Position numbers and translations under genes: made by a program. This document shows, piece by piece, positions 33,702 through 40,862 of a stretch of 64,000 nt of DNA. Under the pieces are notes generated by a model. It was not told where the DNA came from. It worked only from the letters and a program-made list of their open reading frames with translations, and searched no databases. Position 1 is the stretch's first letter, and each line of letters starts with the position of its first letter. Source of the DNA: Paenibacillus_T sp033239625 (lineage in GTDB: Bacteria > Bacillota > Bacilli > Paenibacillales > Paenibacillaceae); contig NZ_BTCK01000002.1 in NCBI RefSeq assembly GCF_033239625.1, forward strand, positions 1 through 64,000. The letters run 5' to 3'.

Positions 33702-34677
33702 CAATTCGCGTATTCTGGTGACTGGCGGAACCGGTTCATGGGGATACGAGTTAATCCGTCAGCTGCTGCCGCAGAATCCGAAGCAAATCATTGTTTTCTC
33801 TAGAAACGAATCGAGTCAGGTGGCGATGAGCCGGTTTTTCGAGGATAAGCGTCTGACATTCTGCATCGGAGATATTCGCGACAAGGAAGCCTTGATGCGT
33901 GCGTGCGAGCAGGTGGACTACGTGTTCCATCTGGCCGCGCTCAAGCATGTGCCGGTCTGCGAGGATCAGCCGTATGAGGCATTGAAGACCAATGTAATAG
34001 GTACGCAGAACGTCATCGAGGCGGCCATTGCGAACCGCGTCAAACGGGTCATCTATATCTCGACCGATAAGGCAGCGAATCCATCGAACTTCTACGGCAT
34101 GACGAAGGCGATTGGCGAGAAGCTGATCGTATACGCGAACCTGCTACGGTCGGAGACGAAGTTCGTCTGCGTCCGCGGCGGCAATGTGCTTGGTACGAAC
34201 GGCAGCGTCGTTCATCTGTTCATTCACCAGATTCAGTCGAAGCGGCAGGTCGGCATTACGGATCTGCGCATGACACGGTTCTTCCTGACGCTTCAGGATG
34301 CGATTAGTCTGCTGTTCAAAGCGTCGGAGGAGAGCATCGGGGGCGAAATATTCGTCATGACGATGCCGACATGCCGAATTGTCGACTTGGCAGAGGTGCT
34401 GATGGAATCGCTGGGACGTCAGGCAGACATTGTGGAAACGGGCACGCGTCCGGGCGAAAAGCTTCATGAGATTCTGCTGACGGAATTCGAGAGCAAGAGC
34501 ACGGTCGTCTATGACGATGAGTATCTGGTCATTCTGCCGCCGCTCGATGTGCCAGGCTTGAAGGAGCGCTACAGCTCGTATGCGCCGGTCGAATTCGACA
34601 GTTTCAGCTCCAGCCAGAACATTATGGATAAGGAGCATATCCGGCAGCTGCTGGTGCGCGGGGGGTTCCTCGCATGA
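33694..34677 (+). CDS. capE: UDP-GlcNAc 4,6-dehydratase/5-epimerase, CapE/WbjB-like
   Basis: 327 residues from ATG 33694, 7 bp after GGAGGG; the in-frame ATG 33673 precedes that RBS. It is an extended SDR: VTGGTGSWGYELIRQLL, HLAALKHVP, ISTDKAANPSNFYGMTKAIGEKL, CVRGGNVLGTNGSV, TRFFLT and the late TRPGEKLHE. These are the marks of the inverting UDP-GlcNAc 4,6-dehydratase group (CapE/WbjB/FlaA1-like). It converts UDP-GlcNAc to a UDP-4-keto-6-deoxy-L-hexosamine, the first step to UDP-L-FucNAc or UDP-L-QuiNAc. It overlaps both neighbours, so the three enzymes are probably translated in fixed ratio. Confidence 0.9.
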   Translation: MFNNSRILVTGGTGSWGYELIRQLLPQNPKQIIVFSRNESSQVAMSRFFEDKRLTFCIGDIRDKEALMRACEQVDYVFHLAALKHVPVCEDQPYEALKTNVIGTQNVIEAAIANRVKRVIYISTDKAANPSNFYGMTKAIGEKLIVYANLLRSETKFVCVRGGNVLGTNGSVVHLFIHQIQSKRQVGITDLRMTRFFLTLQDAISLLFKASEESIGGEIFVMTMPTCRIVDLAEVLMESLGRQADIVETGTRPGEKLHEILLTEFESKSTVVYDDEYLVILPPLDVPGLKERYSSYAPVEFDSFSSSQNIMDKEHIRQLLVRGGFLA

Positions 34678-35504
34678 AGCTGCTTGTGATCGGCGGCAAT
34701 GGGATGGCCGGTCATCTGCTGGTTCAATATTTTCGCACAGTAGAAGACGTAAACGTCGCGCACACCACGAGAAGGTCTGACGATCCCGAAGGAATACCGC
34801 TGGATGCATCGGACTTTAAGCAGGTGCTGGCTGTCGTTACCGAGCATCGTCCCGACGTCATCGTCAATGCAGCGGGCGTTCTGAATAGCGATGCCGAGCA
34901 TCATCCGCTCGCTGCCTATCAGGTCAATGGACTGCTTCCGCATTGGCTGCGACACACCGCGGATACGATAGGGGCGCGTCTCATTCATATTAGCAGCGAC
35001 TGCGTATTCTCCGGCAGCCAAGGGTTGTATACGGAGCAGGATACGCCCGACAATCCATCGGTATACGGCCGAACGAAGGCGATTGGCGAGGTGACGGATC
35101 CGCGGCATCTCACGATCCGCACCTCGATTATCGGGCCGGACCAGAATGCGGCAGGCATCGGTCTGCTGCAATGGTTTCTGAAGCAGTCCGGGACGATTCA
35201 AGGCTATTCGCGCGTGTACTGGAACGGCGTTACGACGCTGGAGCTGGCGAAGGCGGTACGCTATGCGATCTTGCATCCGCACATCGGCGGACTCGTGCAG
35301 CTTGCTGCGCCAGAGATCGTGAGCAAGCTGGAGCTGCTGCATTTGTTCCAAGCTGCATTCGACCATTATGAAGCTGTGATTACGCCAACGGATACGCCAG
35401 TTATCGATCGGACGCTTGCGCCGATCCGCACCGATTGGAGCTATGAAGCGCCGTATTATCCGCAAATGCTGAGCGAATTGGCGGCATGGATGCGATCCAC
35501 ATGA
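34674..35504 (+). CDS. RmlD/WbvR-like NDP-sugar 4-keto reductase
   Basis: 276 residues. ATG 34674 overlaps the capE-like stop (ATGA). It is an SDR of RmlD type: LLVIGGNGMAGHLL, HRPDVIVNAAGVLNSD, HISSDCVFSGSQGLYTE and YGRTKAIGE with the catalytic Tyr-Lys. It lacks the C-terminal cupin domain of CapF, so the pathway is more likely the WbvB-WbvR-WbvD route to UDP-N-acetyl-L-quinovosamine than the CapEFG route to UDP-L-FucNAc. That choice is inference from domain content. There is a 4-bp overlap with the next gene. Confidence 0.83.
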   Translation: MKLLVIGGNGMAGHLLVQYFRTVEDVNVAHTTRRSDDPEGIPLDASDFKQVLAVVTEHRPDVIVNAAGVLNSDAEHHPLAAYQVNGLLPHWLRHTADTIGARLIHISSDCVFSGSQGLYTEQDTPDNPSVYGRTKAIGEVTDPRHLTIRTSIIGPDQNAAGIGLLQWFLKQSGTIQGYSRVYWNGVTTLELAKAVRYAILHPHIGGLVQLAAPEIVSKLELLHLFQAAFDHYEAVITPTDTPVIDRTLAPIRTDWSYEAPYYPQMLSELAAWMRST

Positions 35505-36457
35505 CCGGCCTACGTGTATTGGTGACAGGAGCGGGCGGGTTCAGCGGCGAGCATGCGGTTGTCCATTTTCGTCAAGCGGGATGGGAGGTCGTGGCTGCCG
35601 TCTCTCGTCGCATCGGCCTTGAAGCGGCTGCCCCTGGCCCGGATAGCGGACATGAGGTCATTGCCTGCGATTGGACGGATCGAGACGATGCGCGGAGAGT
35701 GATTGCACAGGCGCAGCCGGATGCGGTCGTTCATCTGGCTGGGTTGAACGCAGTAGGGGGATCTTGGCTGGATCCGTCTGCGTATCTAATGACGAACGGG
35801 ATGGGGACGGTTCATCTGCTTGAAGCGATAAGAGCGGCTGGCCGCCCGTGCCGTGTGCTCGTTGCAGGCTCGATGCTCCGATTTCGGCCTTCGGCAGACA
35901 CGGATGCGACACCTGCCCCCCTTCATCCATACAGCTTGAGCAAAATGGTGCAGGTGCTTGTCTCGCAATGCTGGTCATCCCTTTATGGAATGGATGTCAT
36001 CGTTGCCGAGCCATCCAATCTGATCGGCCCCGGCCGATCAGAGGGGTTGTGTGCGCTGCTGGCGCGGTATACGGCGCAGACGGAGGCAGCAGAGGCTGCC
36101 GGCGAGACGGCTGCGCCATTCCGACTGTCGTCGCGCGATGAACGGCGCGACTTCCTGGATGTGCGCGATGCGATGGCCGCATATGAAGTGCTGCTGCGAA
36201 GCGGCACTAGCGGCAGCGTCTATCCGGTCGCTTCCGGCCAGTTCGTGACGCTGGAGCAGCTTGCACTTCAATTCGCCGCGATGGCGCATAGCAAGCTGGC
36301 GTTCGAGATTGGCGATTCGTCGGCTCAATCGCCGGAGGCGGTCGATCTGGGCGGCATTCACTCGCTTGGCTGGCAGGCCCGCATACCGCTTGCGCAGTCG
36401 CTTCAGGATGCGCTGGGCGATGCGAGAACGATTCATGCACAGAAAGGGAAGGGCTAG
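35501..36457 (+). CDS. NAD(P)-dependent epimerase/dehydratase, Rmd/GMD-like
   Basis: 318 residues if started at ATG 35501, which overlaps the previous stop (ATGA). ATG 35486 is an alternative with no better RBS. It is an extended SDR: RVLVTGAGGFSGEHAV, VVHLAGLNAVGGSW, VAGSMLRFR (an unusual SSAE/SSxx region), HPYSLSKMVQ with the active-site Tyr and Lys, and RRDFLDVRDAMAAY. The layout is like GDP-6-deoxy-4-keto-mannose reductase (Rmd). The product is probably a deoxysugar nucleotide, but the substrate cannot be set from sequence. It is somewhat richer in Ala and GC than its neighbours. Confidence 0.78.
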   Translation: MTGLRVLVTGAGGFSGEHAVVHFRQAGWEVVAAVSRRIGLEAAAPGPDSGHEVIACDWTDRDDARRVIAQAQPDAVVHLAGLNAVGGSWLDPSAYLMTNGMGTVHLLEAIRAAGRPCRVLVAGSMLRFRPSADTDATPAPLHPYSLSKMVQVLVSQCWSSLYGMDVIVAEPSNLIGPGRSEGLCALLARYTAQTEAAEAAGETAAPFRLSSRDERRDFLDVRDAMAAYEVLLRSGTSGSVYPVASGQFVTLEQLALQFAAMAHSKLAFEIGDSSAQSPEAVDLGGIHSLGWQARIPLAQSLQDALGDARTIHAQKGKG

Positions 36458-36460
36458 CGA

Positions 36461-37186
36461 ATGATTGCAGGAAATCCGAAAGTATCGATTATTATTCCGT
36501 TCTATAACGATCCGTACGTCCGGGAAGCAGTCGAGAGCGCGCTTGCGCAAACGTACGCGAATGTCGAAGTGATCGTCGTCGATGACGGGTCGACGGAACA
36601 TGCCGATCTGCTTAAGCCTTATCTGGGCAGAATCAGTTATCTGGGGAAACGAAACGGCGGCACGGCGAGCGCGTTGAACCACGGCTTTCGATATGCGAGC
36701 GGGGAATATGTGGCATGGCTGAGCTCCGATGATTTCTTCTATCCGGACAAAATAAACCGCCAGCTGGCTTCGATGCAGAAGGCGGAAGCATGGATCGGCC
36801 ATACGGGTTTCGATGTCATCGATGGCAGAGGCAAATATACGCAATTAGGAATTATTCCGCCGAAGGCTGCCAATGACATGCTTCGGACGTTCCGCAATAG
36901 CAACCCGATCAACGGCTGTACCGTGATGATGAAGAAAGAGCTGTTCAAGCGGATCGGGTTGTTCAACGAGCATCAGCGGTATACGCATGATCTCGATTAT
37001 TGGTATCGCGTCATGCTGGGGGGATATCCGGTTCACCTGACGCCGGAACCGCTTATTGCATACCGCTGGCATGAAGGAATGGGAACGCTGCAGCATAAGG
37101 AAGCGATCGAGCAGGAAACGAGAGCGCTGTTCAGTCACTATGAACAACGCTGGTCGACGTATCTCAGACAGCTCGGCATCCGATAA
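36461..37186 (+). CDS. GT2 family glycosyltransferase
   Basis: 241 residues, ATG 36461 behind AAAGGGAAGGG. GT2 motifs: VSIIIPFYNDPYVREAVESA, VVDDGSTEH, NGGTASALNHGF, and WLSSDDFF as the DxD region. The C-terminal HDLDYWYRVMLGG and RWHEGMGT are shared with the minus-strand gene at 38450-39175; the two are close paralogues. It is the last plus-strand gene of the cluster and lies 4 bp after the SDR gene. No T-rich terminator follows. Only a GAGGAAG/CTTCCTC pairing across 42 nt (37219-37274) and a run of GTTATC repeats separate it from the convergent gene. Confidence 0.85.
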   Translation: MIAGNPKVSIIIPFYNDPYVREAVESALAQTYANVEVIVVDDGSTEHADLLKPYLGRISYLGKRNGGTASALNHGFRYASGEYVAWLSSDDFFYPDKINRQLASMQKAEAWIGHTGFDVIDGRGKYTQLGIIPPKAANDMLRTFRNSNPINGCTVMMKKELFKRIGLFNEHQRYTHDLDYWYRVMLGGYPVHLTPEPLIAYRWHEGMGTLQHKEAIEQETRALFSHYEQRWSTYLRQLGIR

Positions 37187-37306
37187 GCGAAGCTGTATAA
37201 GCCGGCAGGAACGCGGCAGAGGAAGTTCGCCGCCCCGCTGGCCGCAGCCATCGTAAAGGGGGACAAGCTTCCTCGATGTTATCGTTCGTTATCGTTATCT
37301 TTATCG

Positions 37307-38401
37307 TTATCCGACGCCGAGCTGGCGCAGGATCAGTTGGAACGCAGCGGCGTAGTGCGCCGGTTGAAACTCCGACATCACGCGCTGTTCCGCTTGGCTG
37401 ACGATCGCCCTGCGAAGCATCGAATCGCGGCGGAGATTCTGAACTGCATTCGCAGCGCCTGCAATGTCTCCCAAGTTGTAGTAGATGCCGTGAACGCCAT
37501 TGGCGACCATCGTGCGGATGCCGTCGTTGTCGCTCGTTACGATCGGGCACCGGCATATCATCGCTTCAAGCGCAGCATAAGGCGCGCCTTCAGACAGCGA
37601 GGTCATCAACAGCGCGCCGCCGGAATCGGCCGCAGCTGAGAAGTATTCGGCCATCTGCATGCGTGGAACATGCGGCAGCAGCTTGATGCGGTTCTGCAGT
37701 CCGAGCGCATGAATGGCGTTCGACATCGCCAATCGATCCTGCGGCACCGAGAGTGTCGGGTCCTCGAACATCCACAGCTCTGGATCTTCGCCGCGCTTCA
37801 CCAGCTCATGGGCGATAAGCAGAAATTCCGACCAGTTCTTATTCGGCTCGACTCGTCCGATCCAGATAAGAATCATCGGCAGCTTCCGATTGGCAGGCTT
37901 CGAGTGATAGTGGAAGGCGGCTGCGTTAATCGGGTTAGGGATGACATAGCTAACCTTGTGAGGCATCATAACGCTGAGCAGACCGGTAATGAGCGGACTG
38001 CCCGGATGCAGGACAGCTGTTGCGTGGGGCTGGATAACCCCGTACATCAAGGATAGTTCGGAGCGCGCTTTCTGAGGTGGACCCAACCCTTGTATCTCGA
38101 AAATAATCGGCTTCGCGTAACCGAGCTCGCGAAGCGTCTGGACAACCGTATACCAGGAACTCACGACGATGGCGGATGGGGGATGCTGGCGGAGCAGCTC
38201 TGCGAATTGTTCCGGCGTGTTCGCATAGTGGACGGGGCAAGGCATCGTGCCTTGCGTGCTGCCGATGCCCTGTTGGAAGTAGATCAGTCTGCAGCGAATG
38301 CCAGCTTTCGTTAAGGCGGGTATGCGTTCGCAATTGAGCGTATGCATGCCGCCGCTTGGGACGACGAACATGAACCATATTTCCATAGCTGGTTGACGCA
38401 C
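37307..38401 (-). CDS. GT4 family glycosyltransferase
   Basis: 364 residues on the minus strand. It is a GT-B fold: FMFVVPSGGMHTLNCER at the start, ILIWIGRVEPNKNWSEFL opening the second domain, IKLLPHVPRMQMAEYFSAA, then LMTSLSEGAPYAALEAMICRCPIVTSDNDG with the E-x7-E type donor site. The start is GTG 38401, a few bases after AAAGGAAG; the later ATG 38386 is possible but 14 bp from it. It is convergent with the plus-strand cluster and follows another GT gene by 48 bp. The pair 38450/37307 looks like a small separate operon serving the same surface glycan. Confidence 0.82.
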   Translation of the reverse strand: MRQPAMEIWFMFVVPSGGMHTLNCERIPALTKAGIRCRLIYFQQGIGSTQGTMPCPVHYANTPEQFAELLRQHPPSAIVVSSWYTVVQTLRELGYAKPIIFEIQGLGPPQKARSELSLMYGVIQPHATAVLHPGSPLITGLLSVMMPHKVSYVIPNPINAAAFHYHSKPANRKLPMILIWIGRVEPNKNWSEFLLIAHELVKRGEDPELWMFEDPTLSVPQDRLAMSNAIHALGLQNRIKLLPHVPRMQMAEYFSAAADSGGALLMTSLSEGAPYAALEAMICRCPIVTSDNDGIRTMVANGVHGIYYNLGDIAGAANAVQNLRRDSMLRRAIVSQAEQRVMSEFQPAHYAAAFQLILRQLGVG

Positions 38402-38449
38402 CTTCCTTTCATCCTGCTGTACAGTTCATTAGCTGCGAGGCGGATCGTC

Positions 38450-39175
38450 CTATCCAGGTGTGCGGGCGATGAGCGCTGTAAGCGCGGAACGGTACATATT
38501 CCCGATCGTTTGAGCTTCCTGCATAATCGTATCGTAATGCTTCTTGGTTCCCATGCCTGGGTGCGACCGATAGACGGTAAGCGATTCGTTAATGAAAGGG
38601 AAACCGAATCCGGCAAGTACAATCCGAATCCACAATTCATAGTCATGGGTATAAGGGAGACGGTCATTGAAGCCGCCCATCCCCGTGAACAGCTGCTTCG
38701 TCATCATGATGGTGCAGCCATTGATCGCACATCCGCCTAGCAGCGAGTTATACAACTCTCGTGCAGAAGGAAATTTGGCAGAAGCATTGCGGGAGGTAAT
38801 GTTGTAGTACTGATCGATAACGTCAAAATCGGTATAGCTGATCTGCGCGCCAGTCGCTTCCATGAAAGCAACCTGACGTTCGACCTTCGCTGGTTTGAAT
38901 TGATCATCGGAGCTAAGCCACGCCACATATTTGCCCGACGCTAGGCTCATCCCGTAATTAAGCGCGCTAGCTGTGCCGCCATTCGCCTTGCCGATATAGT
39001 GAATGCGATTGAGGTAAGGGGCGAGCTTATCCTGATGCATGGTGGAACCGTCATCCACGACGATGATCTCGATATTGGGGTAGGTTTGATTGAGTGCACT
39101 TGCAACAGCCTGATCAACATAGGGGCAGTTATAGAAGGGGATAACAATAGACACCATAGGCATGCCCGGCTGCAT
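38450..39175 (-). CDS. GT2 family glycosyltransferase, paralogue of the 36461 gene
   Basis: 241 residues, minus strand, ATG 39175 with GGAGG 9 bp upstream. VSIVIPFYNCPYVDQAVASA, VVDDGSTMH, NGGTASALNYG, WLSSDDQF, INGCTIMM, THDYELWIRIVLAG and RSHPGMGT each have a counterpart in the plus-strand gene at 36461-37186, and the proteins have the same length. An inverted duplication flanking the GT4 gene is the simplest reading. Cytoplasmic, acceptor unknown. A hairpin (39230-39262) separates it from fabH. Confidence 0.85.
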   Translation of the reverse strand: MQPGMPMVSIVIPFYNCPYVDQAVASALNQTYPNIEIIVVDDGSTMHQDKLAPYLNRIHYIGKANGGTASALNYGMSLASGKYVAWLSSDDQFKPAKVERQVAFMEATGAQISYTDFDVIDQYYNITSRNASAKFPSARELYNSLLGGCAINGCTIMMTKQLFTGMGGFNDRLPYTHDYELWIRIVLAGFGFPFINESLTVYRSHPGMGTKKHYDTIMQEAQTIGNMYRSALTALIARTPG

Positions 39176-39229
39176 GATGGGTATCCTCCGTTCTTTCTCG
39201 TAGTCGTTCTCTTAATAGCATACGAGAAT

Positions 39230-39262
39230 AGGAGGAGCAGGGACACGTCATCTGCTCCTCCT
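39230..39262 (-). terminator. Hairpin between fabH and the minus-strand GT genes
   Basis: AGGAGGAGCAG (39230-39240) pairs perfectly with 39252-39262 across an 11-nt loop. On the minus strand it is followed only by TATTCTC, so termination may be weak or partial. It lies about 100 bp after the fabH stop. Confidence 0.5.
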
Positions 39263-39363
39263 CAGGAGACTATTTTGCAGCGGAAATGTTGAACTGTAGG
39301 GGGGTGAAGTAGTTAGATAGCGTTCGTTCTGTATTACGGAGATACGATAGTTATATGCTAGGC

Positions 39364-40365
39364 TTACAGTTCCCAGCGCATGAGTACGCCGGCTTGGGTC
39401 AGTCCTGCGCCGAAGCCATAGAGAAGCACCAATTGGCCCGGCTGCAGCTTGTTGTCGCGAACGGCCAGATCCAGAGCAAGCGGAATCGTTGCGGACGACG
39501 TATTGCCGTAATGTTGGAGTGAAGCAAGCGTCCGCTCAACAGGGATGCCGGAACGTTCGCAGATCGATTCGATAATGCGCATATTGGCGCTGTGCGGAAC
39601 GAACCAGTCGATATCGGCGACGGTCAGACCAGCGCGTTCCAGCAGCTGCTCGATGCCGATAGGTACGGTGCTGACCGCCCATTTGTACACCTCGCGGCCG
39701 TTCTGCACGATCTTGCCGGGATTCTGCAGCTCGTGTTCGCCGAGCTTCTCGGACAAGCCGGTCAAGTATACATGGTGGCCGCCAGCTCCTGTCGTTACGG
39801 AGTAGGATGCGAGCAGATCGCCTTCGCGATCGTCATCGGCTTCCAGCAGAACGGCGCCAGCGCCGTCCCCGAACAGGATGCACGTCGTGCGATCGGTGTA
39901 GTCGGTAATCTTCGTCATCGAGTCGGCCCCAATGACCAGCACTTTGCGGGCGATGCCGGAGAGGAGCAGCCCGTTCGCATTTTGCAGAGCGGCCGTGAAT
40001 CCCGCGCATGCCGCTTGCAAATCGATCGCACCGCAAGCCCCGATGTTGAACGCCTGTTGGACGCGAGCCGATACGGATGGGAATGGCATATCAGGCGTCG
40101 TTGTGGAGACGATGATGTAGTCGACATCTTCGAGCTGAACGTTATAACGGCGCTGCAGATCAGCGACAGCTTCGATGCACATATCGCTTGTATATTGATC
40201 CGGGGCCGCTGCGCGGCGCTCCGAGATGCCGGTACGCTGCACGATCCACTCGTCGTTCGTCTCGACGAGACGCTCGAGGCCAGCGTTCGTTATCTTTTGA
40301 TCAGGGACATAAGAACCGATTGCCGTCAGCTTAGCGTTAGAACGAATGCGGAAGGATGAAGTCAT
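39364..40365 (-). CDS. fabH: Beta-ketoacyl-ACP synthase III
   Basis: 333 residues from ATG 40365 (minus), 8 bp after AAAGGTGG; the longer frame to 40377 starts inside that RBS. The catalytic triad is visible: Cys in LQAACAGF, His in VPHSAN and Asn in YGNTSS. Other FabH marks are TNDEWIVQRTGISERR, ITDYTDRTTCILFGDGAGA and the ending YGFGAGLTQAGVL. FabH condenses acyl-CoA with malonyl-ACP to start fatty-acid synthesis. In Gram-positives it favours branched primers. A FapR-type operator lies between its promoter and RBS. It stands alone rather than beside fabF, so it may be one of two FabH paralogues. Confidence 0.93.
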   Translation of the reverse strand: MTSSFRIRSNAKLTAIGSYVPDQKITNAGLERLVETNDEWIVQRTGISERRAAAPDQYTSDMCIEAVADLQRRYNVQLEDVDYIIVSTTTPDMPFPSVSARVQQAFNIGACGAIDLQAACAGFTAALQNANGLLLSGIARKVLVIGADSMTKITDYTDRTTCILFGDGAGAVLLEADDDREGDLLASYSVTTGAGGHHVYLTGLSEKLGEHELQNPGKIVQNGREVYKWAVSTVPIGIEQLLERAGLTVADIDWFVPHSANMRIIESICERSGIPVERTLASLQHYGNTSSATIPLALDLAVRDNKLQPGQLVLLYGFGAGLTQAGVLMRWEL

Positions 40366-40392
40366 ATCGATTACCACCTTTGTTATCTGGTA

Positions 40393-40409
40393 TTAGTACC
40401 AGATGCTAA
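40393..40409 (-). promoter_or_regulatory. FapR operator of fabH
   Basis: TTAGTACCAGATGCTAA is a near-perfect 17-bp inverted repeat of the FapR type (TTAGTA-N5-TACTAA-like). It lies directly downstream of the predicted -10, where a repressor released by malonyl-CoA would block transcription. The match to FapR boxes is from memory of the Bacillus consensus. Confidence 0.75.
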
Positions 40410-40417
40410 TACCTAAT

Positions 40418-40445
40418 ACTATACATGTGGGAGGGTGGTTGTCAA
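40418..40445 (-). promoter_or_regulatory. Sigma-A promoter of fabH
   Basis: Read on the minus strand, TTGACA (40445-40440) and TATAGT (40423-40418) are separated by 16 bp. The start point would fall close to or within the FapR box. Confidence 0.7.
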
Positions 40446-40813
40446 GGAGGGGGATAATGAAGGGGGAACTCTTCTAACTGTGGAACCGACTCAATTGCTG
40501 GATCCGCCGAATACCTTAATTCCCGAAGGAAGGTGAAGTCTGGTCTTGATCCGGTAGCAACTAATACTACATGCCGAAAATTATCCCATCCGTGCATTAA
40601 TAGAAGACAATCCCATCGTTCTTCGAGATACGGTTGCATATGCAGCCATCCCTACCCGGCTGCTTTTTCAACTGTAGAGGGTCAATCATGCTATCGAAGC
40701 GAGCTTTATTATTCAAAAATTGAACCGGTGACTTTATCATGCGAACAAGCAGGATCGTTCAAACATTTATCGAATACACCGAAGATAGTATTTTGGGATA
40801 GATAGACCCTTGA
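40446..40813 (+). other. Intergenic stretch between divergent fabH and the toxin regulator
   Basis: No gene that I can support. A 65-codon minus-strand frame (40442-40639, ATG with TAGGGATGG upstream) overlaps the fabH -35 box and matches nothing I know; it stays a possibility only. TTGGGA (40793-40798) and TATACA (40815-40820), 16 bp apart, may be the promoter of the regulator gene. Confidence 0.35.
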
Positions 40814-40831
40814 GTATACATATAAGTATAC
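40814..40831 (+). promoter_or_regulatory. GTATA-N8-TATAC palindrome before the STAND-LuxR gene
   Basis: GTATA (40814-40818), 8 bp, TATAC (40827-40831). It is the same palindrome, with the same 8-bp spacing, that lies upstream of tcA at 42946-42963. It sits 31 bp before the ATG and overlaps the likely -10, consistent with autoregulation by the LuxR-type HTH protein. Confidence 0.5.
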
Positions 40832-40862
40832 AAAGTTGAAATATGTGTCGTTGGAGGTTTCC

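Noticed and set aside
40442..40639. A 65-codon minus-strand frame upstream of fabH
   Set aside because: An RBS-like sequence exists, but the frame ends on the fabH -35 box and matches nothing. It is kept only as a remark in the intergenic entry.
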